Source: Bog-756 sp038210245
GTDB lineage: Bacteria; Actinomycetota; Acidimicrobiia; Acidimicrobiales; RAAP-2
Direction of reading: 5' to 3'
Assembly (NCBI GenBank): GCA_038210245.1
Contig: JBBQWW010000010.1
Span: forward strand, 1-64,000
DNA: 64,000 nucleotides
Both the position numbers and the translations under genes were made by a program. This document shows positions 24,608 through 32,837 of the stretch, one piece after another. Below the pieces are notes generated by a model. The model saw nothing but the letters and a program-made list of their open reading frames with translations, ran no database searches and was not told where the DNA came from. Numbering within the stretch: position 1 is the first letter of the stretch; each line of letters opens with the position of its first letter.

Positions 24608-25210
24608 GTGAGTCCCCCGGTTCGCTATCTGTGGATCCTCCGGCACGCCAAGGCGGCGTCCGATGCCCCCTGGGGCGGCAGCGACAAGGACCGTCCCCTC
24701 ACGGCCCGGGGACGGCGTGACGCCATGGCCCTCGGGGAGCGGCTGGCCGCCGATCCCGTCGACCTGTCGTTCGGCTCGGGTCCGGGTCCCGACGTTGACG
24801 GCAGCCGGGGCGGAGTGCCCCGACCCGAGCTGGCCGTGTGCTCGGCCGCCGTCCGGACCCGCCAGACCACCGACCTGCTCATCGAGGCCATGGGCGTAGA
24901 CGTGCCGGTGAGTGCCTACCGCTCCCTGTATGAGGCCGACGCCGATCTGGTCCTCCAGTATGTGCGGGAGATCGACGAGGGGGCGGTGAGCGCTCTCGTG
25001 GTGGGTCACAATCCGACGGTGTTCGACGTTGTCTCGGTGCTACTCGCCAAACCCACGGACCCCACGGACCTCACCACCGGTCAGAACGCGCTGGAGGCCC
25101 ACGGCTTCCCCACCTGTGCCCTGGCCGTACTGTCGTTGCCGGTCGGGGCCTGGGAGGACGTGGCCCATGGCTGCGGGACCCTGGTCGGGGTGTTCAAGCC
25201 CCCGTACTGA
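24608..25210 (+). CDS. SixA-like histidine phosphatase
   Basis: A 200-residue branch-1 histidine phosphatase superfamily member. The phosphorylated His is in LRHAKA (H13), with further active-site residues in the DRPLTARG segment and the second catalytic His in VVGHNPT. The arrangement matches SixA, a phosphohistidine phosphatase acting on HPt domains, though many actinobacterial members have undefined phosphoprotein or nucleotide substrates. An inserted Gly/Pro/Asp-rich loop (about residues 58-75) lengthens it. The GTG at 24608 places the RH motif near the N-terminus, as expected. It follows recR by 76 bases. Confidence 0.85.
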   Translation: MSPPVRYLWILRHAKAASDAPWGGSDKDRPLTARGRRDAMALGERLAADPVDLSFGSGPGPDVDGSRGGVPRPELAVCSAAVRTRQTTDLLIEAMGVDVPVSAYRSLYEADADLVLQYVREIDEGAVSALVVGHNPTVFDVVSVLLAKPTDPTDLTTGQNALEAHGFPTCALAVLSLPVGAWEDVAHGCGTLVGVFKPPY

Positions 25211-25253
25211 GTTCGGACTCGTCTGGTCCGGTGGCCCGGATCGACCTACCGGC

Positions 25254-26435
25254 TCAGAGGGTCCGCAGCACAGCGGCATCGCCTTGGCCGCCGCCACCGC
25301 ACAGGCTCACCGCGGCAGTGCCGCCGCCCCGCCGCTTGAGCTCGAGCAGCGAGGTGAGGGCCAGGCGGGTGCCGGACATCCCGACCGGGTGGCCGAGAGC
25401 GATGGCGCCACCGTTGACGTTGACCACGTCATCGCTGATGCCGAGGTCGGAGGCCGACGCGCAACCGACGGCGGCGAACGCCTCGTTGATCTCGAAGAGG
25501 TCGATGTCGCTGACCTTGAGGCCGGCCTTGTCCAGAGCCACTTTGGTGGCGTGAGAGGGCTGGTGGAGGAGGGAGGGGCCCGGTCCGGCCACCTGGCCGT
25601 AGCTGACCAGCTCACCGAGTGGCGTGACCCCCAGCTCCTCGGCCTTGGCCTTGGACATCACGATCACCGCGGCCCCGCCGTCGGAGATCTGGGAGGCGTT
25701 GCCAGCGGTGATGGTGCCGCTCTTGTCGAAGGCGGGACGCAGCTTGCCGAGGGACTCGGCCGTGGTCTCGGGACGGACGCCCTCATCGGTGTCCACCACC
25801 AGGGGATCACCTTTGCGCTGGGGCACGCTGACCGGGATGATCTCTTCGGCAAATTTGCCGTCCTTGATGGCGGCAGCCGCCCGCTCGTGGGAGAGGGCGC
25901 TGAGGGCATCCTGCTTCTCGCGGGACACCCCGTCGGCCCCGTTGTACCGCTCGGTGCCCAGGCCCATGGCGCAGTTATCGAAGGCGCAGAACAGGCCGTC
26001 GTACATCATGGAGTCCACGACGTTCTGATCCCCGATCCGGTAGCCGGCGCGTGCTCCAGGGAGGAGGTAGGGCGCCTGGGTCATCGACTCCATGCCCCCG
26101 GCCACCACGATGTCCGCTTCTCCGGCGTTGATGAGCAGGTCGGCCAAGTAGATGGCGTTGAGCCCCGAAAGGCAGACCTTGTTGATCGTCGTCGAAGGCA
26201 CGCTCATCGGGATACCGGCGTTGGTCGCCGCCTGACGGGCGGTGATCTGTCCGGCTCCGGCCAGGATCACCTGTCCCATGAACACGTAGTCGACCTGCTC
26301 CGGCTTCACTCCGGCCCGCTCGAGGGCGCCGGCAATGGCGAATCCACCGAGCTCGGTGGCGGCGAACCCACCCAGTGCACCAGAGAGTTTGCCGATCGGG
26401 GTCCTGGCCCCTGCGACGATGACGGTTCCGGACAT
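25254..26435 (-). CDS. atoB: Acetyl-CoA acetyltransferase (thiolase)
   Basis: A 393-residue thiolase II, which condenses two acetyl-CoA to acetoacetyl-CoA or the reverse. The acyl-accepting Cys is C88 in NKVCLSG, the His is in GGAIALGHPVGMSG, and the second catalytic Cys is in SLCGGGGQG. Length and motifs match biosynthetic thiolases. It is divergent from crotonyl-CoA carboxylase/reductase, and together with the 3-hydroxyacyl-CoA dehydrogenase at 34971 it would feed the ethylmalonyl-CoA pathway or polyhydroxybutyrate synthesis. Confidence 0.93.
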   Translation of the reverse strand: MSGTVIVAGARTPIGKLSGALGGFAATELGGFAIAGALERAGVKPEQVDYVFMGQVILAGAGQITARQAATNAGIPMSVPSTTINKVCLSGLNAIYLADLLINAGEADIVVAGGMESMTQAPYLLPGARAGYRIGDQNVVDSMMYDGLFCAFDNCAMGLGTERYNGADGVSREKQDALSALSHERAAAAIKDGKFAEEIIPVSVPQRKGDPLVVDTDEGVRPETTAESLGKLRPAFDKSGTITAGNASQISDGGAAVIVMSKAKAEELGVTPLGELVSYGQVAGPGPSLLHQPSHATKVALDKAGLKVSDIDLFEINEAFAAVGCASASDLGISDDVVNVNGGAIALGHPVGMSGTRLALTSLLELKRRGGGTAAVSLCGGGGQGDAAVLRTL

Positions 26436-26759
26436 GACGACCTCCGAGGCCTGGTGGCCAGATCAGGCGGCGATCCCCCCATGGGCGCGCCACAGCGACG
26501 GGACCATGATACGACCTCGCCGGGCCCGGCGACCACCCGGCGACCGGTGGGACTCCCACCCGGTGGCTGATCCACCCCCTCACGTGGCCGACCCGATCCT
26601 GGAGTGGTTCGTCTCGCCGGCTCGTGCCCCCACGGCGCCGCCACCGACCACCACTTGCATCACCCGGACCGCGGACGAGCACTCGGGCCCCAGACCGGCA
26701 CCCGGCCGGCCACCTCCACCCAGAATCCCGCCACGGTGGGCGGACTATCCTCGCTCTCC
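26436..26759. other. Divergent intergenic region between atoB and ccrA
   Basis: About 320 bases separate two divergently transcribed genes, so it should hold both promoters. I could not single out convincing -35/-10 pairs or palindromes by eye. Confidence 0.35.
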
Positions 26760-28100
26760 ATGCAGGAGTTCCTTTCAGCCATCCAAGCCGGCGCCACGGG
26801 CGACGAGCTCGAAGCCATCCCGCTCCCGGACCACTACCGGGCCTCCTTCGTCCTCCGGGACGAGGCCGGCATGTTCGAGGGCCTCGAGTCCGAGGAAAAG
26901 GACCCCCGGAAGTCGCTCCACATCGGAGATGTCGCCGTGCCCGAGCTGGCTCCGGACGAGGCCTATGTGGCCGTGATGGCCAGTGCCATCAACTTCAATA
27001 CCGTGTGGACCTCGATCTTCGAGCCACTGCCCACCTTCGGCTTCCTCGACCGGCTGGGCAAGGAGGGCGCCTGGGGCCAGCGGCACGCCCTCGACTACCA
27101 CGTGGTCGGCTCCGATGCCTCGGGCGTCGTGCTTAGGACCGGCTCGGCTGTTCGCAAGTGGAAGCCCGGGGACAAGGTCACGGTCCACTGCAACTACGTC
27201 GACGACCAGAGCCCGAGCGCCCACGACGATTCGATGCTGGCCGACAACCAGCGGATCTGGGGGTTCGAGACCAACTTCGGCGGCCTGGCCGACCTGGCCG
27301 TGGTCAAGGCCAATCAGCTGATGCCCAAGCCCACCCACCTGACCTGGGAGGAGGCGGCGGCCAACGCGCTGTGCAACTCGACCTCGTACCGGATGCTGGT
27401 GTCGAAGAACGGTGCCCAGATGACCCAGGGCGACAAGGTCCTGGTGTGGGGGGCCTCGGGTGGACTGGGGGCCTACGCCGTGCAGTACGTGCTCAACGGC
27501 GGAGGGACCCCCGTCGGGGTGGTGTCCTCGCCGTCGAAGGTGGACCTCCTCCACGAGCTGGGGGTCGAGGCGGTCATCGACCGGAAGGTGGCCAACTACC
27601 GGTTCTGGAAGGACGAGCACACCCAGGACGAGTCGGAGTGGCGTCGTCTGGGGAAGGACATCCGGTCCCTGGTGGGGGACGACGTGGACATCGTCTTCGA
27701 GCATCCCGGCCGCCAGACCATGGGGGCCTCGGTGTTCGCGGCCAAGCGGGGGGGCACCATCGTCACCTGTGCGGCCACGTCGGGGTACATGATCGAGTAC
27801 GACAATCGGCACCTGTGGATGAAGCTCAAGACCATCAAGGGGTCCCACTTCGCCAACTACCGCGAGGCCTGGGACGCCAACCAGCTGGTGTGCGAGGGCA
27901 AGATCATGCCGCCGCTCTCGGCCGTGCACGCCCTCGAAGGGGTGGGTGACGCCGCCTACCAGGTGCACAAGAACCTGCACGAGGGGAAGATCGGGGTGCT
28001 GTGCCTGGCTCCCGAGGAAGGGCTGGGGATCGACGACCCCGAGTTCCGCGCCGAGGTGGGCGAGGACCGCATCACCCTGTTTCGGAGGCACGGGGCATGA
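26760..28100 (+). CDS. ccrA: Crotonyl-CoA carboxylase/reductase
   Basis: A 446-residue medium-chain dehydrogenase/reductase that carboxylates crotonyl-CoA with NADPH and CO2 to (2S)-ethylmalonyl-CoA, the committed step of the ethylmalonyl-CoA pathway, and also supplies extender units in polyketide makers. Matching features include the FNTVWTSIFEP and HALDYHVVGSDASG segments, a nucleotide-binding VWGASGGLGAYA motif, EHPGRQT and IVTCAATSG. Length is normal. The ATG at 26760 is preferred; upstream in-frame sequence is not protein-like. Its stop overlaps the epimerase start (ATGA), which supports joint expression and function. Confidence 0.93.
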   Translation: MQEFLSAIQAGATGDELEAIPLPDHYRASFVLRDEAGMFEGLESEEKDPRKSLHIGDVAVPELAPDEAYVAVMASAINFNTVWTSIFEPLPTFGFLDRLGKEGAWGQRHALDYHVVGSDASGVVLRTGSAVRKWKPGDKVTVHCNYVDDQSPSAHDDSMLADNQRIWGFETNFGGLADLAVVKANQLMPKPTHLTWEEAAANALCNSTSYRMLVSKNGAQMTQGDKVLVWGASGGLGAYAVQYVLNGGGTPVGVVSSPSKVDLLHELGVEAVIDRKVANYRFWKDEHTQDESEWRRLGKDIRSLVGDDVDIVFEHPGRQTMGASVFAAKRGGTIVTCAATSGYMIEYDNRHLWMKLKTIKGSHFANYREAWDANQLVCEGKIMPPLSAVHALEGVGDAAYQVHKNLHEGKIGVLCLAPEEGLGIDDPEFRAEVGEDRITLFRRHGA

Positions 28101-28507
28101 CCGAGCTCCTGCTGACCGAGATCGACCACGTAGCCATCGCCGTTCCCGATCTCGAGGCGGCCATCTCGTACTACGAAGAGACCTTCGGCGCCACCGTGGA
28201 CCACCGTGAGCTGGTCGAGTCCGATGGGGTGGAGGAGGCCCTCTTGAAGGTGGCCGACAGCTACATCCAGCTGCTGACCCCGACCAACGACGACTCGCCG
28301 GTGGCCAAGTACCTGGAGAAGAAGGGACCCGGTCTCCACCATGTGGGCTACCGGGTGGCCGACTGCGGAGTGGCCCTCCAGTCGGTGAAGGACCACGGGG
28401 GGAAGGTCATCGACGAGGTGCCGCGTCCCGGCTCGCGGGGGACCACGGTGGCGTTCGTGCATCCCAAAGGGGCGTTCGGCACTCTGATCGAACTCGTCCA
28501 GGAGTGA
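28097..28507 (+). CDS. mce: Methylmalonyl-CoA/ethylmalonyl-CoA epimerase
   Basis: A 136-residue vicinal oxygen chelate protein that interconverts the C2 epimers of methylmalonyl-CoA and, in the ethylmalonyl pathway, ethylmalonyl-CoA. Metal ligands are visible: His11 in EIDHVAIAV, a His in GLHHVGYRV and the Glu in GTLIELVQE near the C-terminus. Two paired beta-alpha-beta-beta-beta units give the normal length. Overlap with ccrA makes the ethylmalonyl-CoA role likely; both epimers can then feed the mutase encoded at 32838-34856. Confidence 0.93.
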   Translation: MTELLLTEIDHVAIAVPDLEAAISYYEETFGATVDHRELVESDGVEEALLKVADSYIQLLTPTNDDSPVAKYLEKKGPGLHHVGYRVADCGVALQSVKDHGGKVIDEVPRPGSRGTTVAFVHPKGAFGTLIELVQE

Positions 28508-28519
28508 GCAGCCCCGTCG

Positions 28520-29791
28520 ATGGACACCGCCACCACGGCCTCTGAGGGGAACCCCGAGGAGTCCGAGGTGGGCCGCTCCCCGTCGATCGGCGTCCCCCGT
28601 ATCCCGGCCCAGGCCCCGCCCCTGCGGACCCCGGTCCCGGTCCCGTCCGTGCCCATGCCCTCCGATCCGGCGGGAGACGGGTCCGAAGAGGACGTCGACG
28701 GGCCGGAGCCGATGGCCCCCTCCCGCCCGAACCCCACTCCGCCCATCGGAGCTGCGGCCACCGTCACCGCCCGCCCCACGACCCCGGCCTCCACCTACCG
28801 TGCCGGCGGCGCCCACCCTGCCGGCACCGGGGCCGGGCTGGAGGCCCGACCGGGGGGTTCGGTGATCGGAGGTGGTCCGTTCGACATGGCCTTTCCCCCC
28901 GGGGTGGCGGCCAGGTTGGGTTGGTACGTCTACCTGCTCAGCGAGCCGCAATCGGGTCGGGTGCTCTTCGTGGGCCGGGGACGGGAGGATCGTTGCTTCG
29001 ACCACGTGCGGGCGGCCCGGACCCCAGCCGGCCCCGATCCGTCGAACCGGAGGGCCGGCCCCGGTCCCGGCGGTGGGGCACCGCCTCCGTCCTCTGACGG
29101 CACCACGGGCCCCTTCCCCGGCCTCGACCGGATCCGCCAGGTCGAAGCGACCGACGGTCCGGTCCGGGTGGAGATCCTGCGCTACGGGATGAGCGCCGAC
29201 GAGGCCAAGCTGGCCGAGGTGGTGGCGGCCGACGCCCTCGGGTTGCCGGTGGACACCAAGCGGCGGAGGCAGCGCCAGGCGGCGGGCGAGCTGGGGATCC
29301 GGCTGGCCAAGCGGGCCAAGTTCAAGCGGGAGCACCCGGTGGTGCTGTTGCGGATCGGTGCCGAGGGAGCCGACACCGGGTACGAGAACGTCCGCCACGG
29401 GTGGCGGATCGGGCGGCGGTGGACCGATCCGGACGCCGCCCGCTCACCCCGGTGGGCCGTGATCGTGGATGGAGAGATGGTGATCGGCGTCTACCGCATC
29501 GAGGGGTGGGAGCCCACTCCGCTCCCGGGCCGGCCCGGTCCCGCCGGACCCTCCGGCACGACCCGGTCCACCTACCGGCACTCCTTTGTTGGTCGGCGGG
29601 ACCACCAGCTCGAAGCCCGCTACCTGGGGCGCAGCGTGGCGTCCTACCTCGGCGCCGGCCCCCGGCCCGGCGCCCCGGCCCGCTCCGGGGTCGGGGCGAG
29701 CACCGGTACCGGAGTCCCCCCGGCCATCGGTGCGCCGAACCAGGTCGCCTATGTGGGGTGCGGTCCCCACGGAACCGACCGCCCCGGCTGA
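28520..29791 (+). CDS. LEM-3-like GIY-YIG domain protein
   Basis: A 423-residue protein. The first 115 residues are Pro/Ala/Gly-rich and likely disordered. From WYVYLLSEPQSG to HVRAA (about 134-170) the sequence matches the LEM-3-like GIY-YIG nuclease-related domain, with a Pro/Gly insert (about 175-195), then DRIRQVEA and VEILRYGMS. The C-terminal half (GWRIGRRW, YRIEGWEP, YRHSFVGRR, RYLGRSVASYL, VAYVGCGP) also follows the full-length pattern of that family. Such proteins are annotated as putative nucleases; their real substrates are not established. It starts 12 bases after mce and lies between two carbon-metabolism genes, so it may simply share their transcript. Confidence 0.75.
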   Translation: MDTATTASEGNPEESEVGRSPSIGVPRIPAQAPPLRTPVPVPSVPMPSDPAGDGSEEDVDGPEPMAPSRPNPTPPIGAAATVTARPTTPASTYRAGGAHPAGTGAGLEARPGGSVIGGGPFDMAFPPGVAARLGWYVYLLSEPQSGRVLFVGRGREDRCFDHVRAARTPAGPDPSNRRAGPGPGGGAPPPSSDGTTGPFPGLDRIRQVEATDGPVRVEILRYGMSADEAKLAEVVAADALGLPVDTKRRRQRQAAGELGIRLAKRAKFKREHPVVLLRIGAEGADTGYENVRHGWRIGRRWTDPDAARSPRWAVIVDGEMVIGVYRIEGWEPTPLPGRPGPAGPSGTTRSTYRHSFVGRRDHQLEARYLGRSVASYLGAGPRPGAPARSGVGASTGTGVPPAIGAPNQVAYVGCGPHGTDRPG

Positions 29792-29926
29792 CCTCCGGGA
29801 CCGCCAGCTCCGTCCCACCCGACCTCGGCGCCCCCCTCCACGGCCCGCCATCTCCGCCACCCTCGGTCCTGACCGGATCGGCCCCGCTTCGAAACCCCTG
29901 GGCCTGGTCCGGTAGCCTCACAGTCC

Positions 29927-31483
29927 ATGGATCACCCGATGACCCAACGACTGGAAGAACTGGCCGAGCGACGCGAGCTGGCCCGCAACGCGGGCTCGCC
30001 CCGGGCGGTGGAGAAGCACCACGCCAAGGGCAAGATGACGGCCCGGGAGCGGATCGACTACCTCCTGGACGACGACTCGTTCCAGGAGCTGGACATGCTG
30101 GCCCGCCACCGGGCCCATGGCATGGGCCTCGAGGAGAACCGGCCCTACACCGACGGGGTGATCACCGGCTTCGGGACCATCGAGGGTCGGCGGGTGTGCG
30201 TCTTCAGTCAGGACTTCACGGTCTTCGGTGGTGCCCTGGGCGAGGTGTTCGCCGAGAAGATCCACAAGGTCATGGATCTGGCCAGCTCCATCGGGGTCCC
30301 GATGATCGGCCTCAACGACGGGGCCGGCGCCCGGATCCAAGAGGGCGTCGTCTCTCTCCACTCCTACGGCGGCATCTTCCACCGCAACGCCCAGGCCTCG
30401 GGGGTGATCCCCCAGATCAGCGTGATCCTCGGGCCGTGTGCCGGGGGTGCGGTGTACAGCCCGGCCATGACCGACTTCATCTTCATGGTCCAGGGAACCA
30501 GCCACATGTTCATCACCGGACCTGATGTGGTCAAGACGGTGACCGGCGAGGACGTGACCCTGGAGGAGCTGGGTGGGGCCATGAGCCACGCCACCAAGTC
30601 CGGGGTGGCCGCCTTCGTGGCCCCCGACGAGAAGTCCTGCCTCGACGATGTCCGGTACCTGTTGAGCTTCCTCCCGTCCAACAACCTCGAGGAGGCCCCG
30701 CTGGTGGTGTCGGGGGACGACCCCGAACGGCTTACCCCGGAGCTGGCCGACCTGATGCCGGCCTCCCCCAATCAGCCCTACGACATGAAGAAGGTCATCG
30801 AGGCGGTGGTCGACGACGGGGAGTTCTTCGAGGTCAACCACCACTGGGCCATGAACCTGGTGTGCGGCTTCGCCCGCATCGACGGCCGGGCCGTGGGGAT
30901 CGTCGGGAACCAGCCCCAGATGCTGGCCGGTGTGCTCAACATCGACGCGTCAGAGAAGGGGGCCCGGTTCGTCCGGACCTGTGACGCCTTCAACGTCCCG
31001 CTGATCACCTTCGTGGACGTGCCCGGCTTCATGCCCGGGACCGACCAGGAGTACGGCGGGATCATCCGCCACGGGGCCAAGCTGCTCTACGCCTACTGCG
31101 AGTCGACAGTGCCCCGGGTGCAGATCATCACCCGCAAGGCCTACGGCGGGGCCTATGTGGTCATGAACTCCAAGTCCATCGGGGCCGACCTGGCCTACGC
31201 CTGGCCGTCGGCCGAGTTGGCCGTCATGGGCCCTGAGGGGGCGGTGGAGATCGTCTACCGGCGCGACCTGGCCGAGGCCGCCGACCCGGTGGGCCGCCGC
31301 AAGGAGCTGGTGGAGGAGTACACCGAGCGCTACGCCAACCCCTACGCCGCCGCCGAGCGGGGGTACGTGGATGATGTCATCGACCCGGCGGAGACCCGTC
31401 GGGTGCTGGTCCGGAGCCTGGCGCTGCTGGTGTCCAAGCGGGAGGACCTGCCCAAGCGCAAGCACGGGAACATGCCGCTGTGA
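29927..31483 (+). CDS. pccB: Acyl-CoA carboxylase beta subunit, propionyl-CoA carboxylase type
   Basis: A 518-residue carboxyltransferase that moves CO2 from carboxybiotin to propionyl-CoA (or acetyl-CoA). Both crotonase-fold halves are present, with oxyanion-hole glycines in LNDGAGARIQEG and GPCAGGAVYSPA, and in the C-terminal half DVPGFMPG and ITRKAYGGAYVVM. Length fits PccB/AccD. It ends in RKHGNMPL, the typical terminus. A biotin-carrying alpha subunit is not encoded here and must come from elsewhere. ATG at 29927, with a second Met at residue 5. The stop overlaps the small downstream subunit (GTGA). Confidence 0.93.
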   Translation: MDHPMTQRLEELAERRELARNAGSPRAVEKHHAKGKMTARERIDYLLDDDSFQELDMLARHRAHGMGLEENRPYTDGVITGFGTIEGRRVCVFSQDFTVFGGALGEVFAEKIHKVMDLASSIGVPMIGLNDGAGARIQEGVVSLHSYGGIFHRNAQASGVIPQISVILGPCAGGAVYSPAMTDFIFMVQGTSHMFITGPDVVKTVTGEDVTLEELGGAMSHATKSGVAAFVAPDEKSCLDDVRYLLSFLPSNNLEEAPLVVSGDDPERLTPELADLMPASPNQPYDMKKVIEAVVDDGEFFEVNHHWAMNLVCGFARIDGRAVGIVGNQPQMLAGVLNIDASEKGARFVRTCDAFNVPLITFVDVPGFMPGTDQEYGGIIRHGAKLLYAYCESTVPRVQIITRKAYGGAYVVMNSKSIGADLAYAWPSAELAVMGPEGAVEIVYRRDLAEAADPVGRRKELVEEYTERYANPYAAAERGYVDDVIDPAETRRVLVRSLALLVSKREDLPKRKHGNMPL

Positions 31484-31716
31484 GCAGCTCCGCCCCCCAG
31501 GCGGACCCGGCCGGGCCACCCTCGGGAATCGCCCCCCGGCCGGAGATCGATCCGGTGGTGCTGTCCGTCATCGCCGCGGCGGTGGACCAGGCCTGGCCCC
31601 GAACCCGGCTGGTCGTCACCGAGGAGACCCCGCGTCCTCCGGCCTGGCGGTTCAGCGGCCGGTGGTGGTCGCGTCCGGCCACCACTCGTCGGGATCGTCC
31701 GTGGGCCGGCGGTTGA
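31480..31716 (+). CDS. Probable acyl-CoA carboxylase epsilon-type small subunit
   Basis: A 78-residue protein starting with GTG inside the pccB stop. A flexible Pro-rich N-terminus is followed by a short helix (DPVVLSVIAAAVDQAW) and a C-terminal PAWRFSGRWW. This order, and the position right after a carboxyltransferase gene, match the small epsilon subunits that stabilise actinobacterial acyl-CoA carboxylases. Sequence identity in this family is low, so the assignment rests mostly on context and length. Confidence 0.65.
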   Translation: MSSSAPQADPAGPPSGIAPRPEIDPVVLSVIAAAVDQAWPRTRLVVTEETPRPPAWRFSGRWWSRPATTRRDRPWAGG

Positions 31717-31863
31717 GCGGGGCGGACCCGAGACCGACCAGGGCCGGCACGCGACGGGATGGTGGCGCCTTCGGCTCGACTGACGACGCCGGCCACGGAA
31801 CCCGTAGGGCATCCCGCCTGCCTCCTTGCCGAGACCACTCGCCCTCCTCGGCCGGGCCGACCC

Positions 31864-32712
31864 TCAGGTGGGGTCGGTGACGAAGTCGATGAGACGTTCC
31901 ACCGCTCCGACCAGGGCCGGCTCGAGATCGGCATAGGACCCGACCGAAGCCAAGATGCGTCTCCACGTCGTCGGCGGATCGCCGAACCCCAGCCTCTCGC
32001 ACACCCCGGTCTTCCAGTCGAGGCCCATGGGGATGTGGGGCCAGGCCTCGATCCCTACCACCGACGGCTTCACCGCCTCCCACACGTCGACGAGGGGGGT
32101 GCCGGTGATCAGCACCTGGGGGTGACGGAGGTCCGAGGCGATGCGCCACTCCTTGCTGCCGTGGACCAGGTGGTCGACCAGCACGCCCAGCTTGCGGGCG
32201 GGACCGGGCCGGAACTCTTTGATGGCCGCACCCAGGTGATCGATTCCGTCCAGCCGCTCGACCACCACGCCCTCGATGCGGAGGTCGTCACCCCACACCC
32301 GTTCGACCAGCTCGGCATCGTGAACCCCCTCGACCCACAGTCGCCCGGCCCGGGCCACCCGGGCCGATGCACCGGCCACGGCCACCGATCCTGAGGCCGT
32401 CACCCCGGGAGGACGTCCCCCGGCCGAACCCGACGCGGTGCCCTTCGGCCGCACCAGGGAGACGGCCCGGCCGTCGACGGCGAACGCCCCCGGCGTCAGT
32501 CGGAAGACCCGCTCGAGTCCCGTGCGGCCCCGGAGCTCGACCCCCCCGCCCTCCACCCGGACCAGCACCCCGGTGAAACCGCTGGACCGGTGGCTCAGCG
32601 TCATGCCAGCCACCGCTTCGACCTTCGGATAGACCTTGGCCAGCTTGTCCTCCGGGGGGGCGTCGATGGGGCCGGACAGGATGCCGGCCATGGGGTTGCG
32701 ACGCGTGGACAC
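31864..32712 (-). CDS. DUF3097 family protein
   Basis: A 282-residue member of DUF3097, found mainly in Actinobacteria, with no established function. Recognisable landmarks are LWVEGVHDAELVERVWG, VVVERLDGIDHL, the GVLVDHLVHGSKE stretch, PQVLITGTPLVDVW and GLDWKTGVCERLG. The acidic pattern EG-D...D...D around these segments recalls Toprim-like nucleases or primases, which is a suggestion only. GTG start at 32712, or ATG seven residues later. It lies between the carboxylase and mutase genes but on the opposite strand to pccB. Confidence 0.85.
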   Translation of the reverse strand: MSTRRNPMAGILSGPIDAPPEDKLAKVYPKVEAVAGMTLSHRSSGFTGVLVRVEGGGVELRGRTGLERVFRLTPGAFAVDGRAVSLVRPKGTASGSAGGRPPGVTASGSVAVAGASARVARAGRLWVEGVHDAELVERVWGDDLRIEGVVVERLDGIDHLGAAIKEFRPGPARKLGVLVDHLVHGSKEWRIASDLRHPQVLITGTPLVDVWEAVKPSVVGIEAWPHIPMGLDWKTGVCERLGFGDPPTTWRRILASVGSYADLEPALVGAVERLIDFVTDPT

Positions 32713-32837
32713 GTCGGGAAACTATCCGCTGACCGCCTGCGAGGGGTGGAGGCGAGGCCGAAGACCGACCCCGGTTCACACCGACGCCCGTCTACCGCCC
32801 GCCCTGCCGTCAGCCGCCCGCCCAGGGCCGCCGGTGG

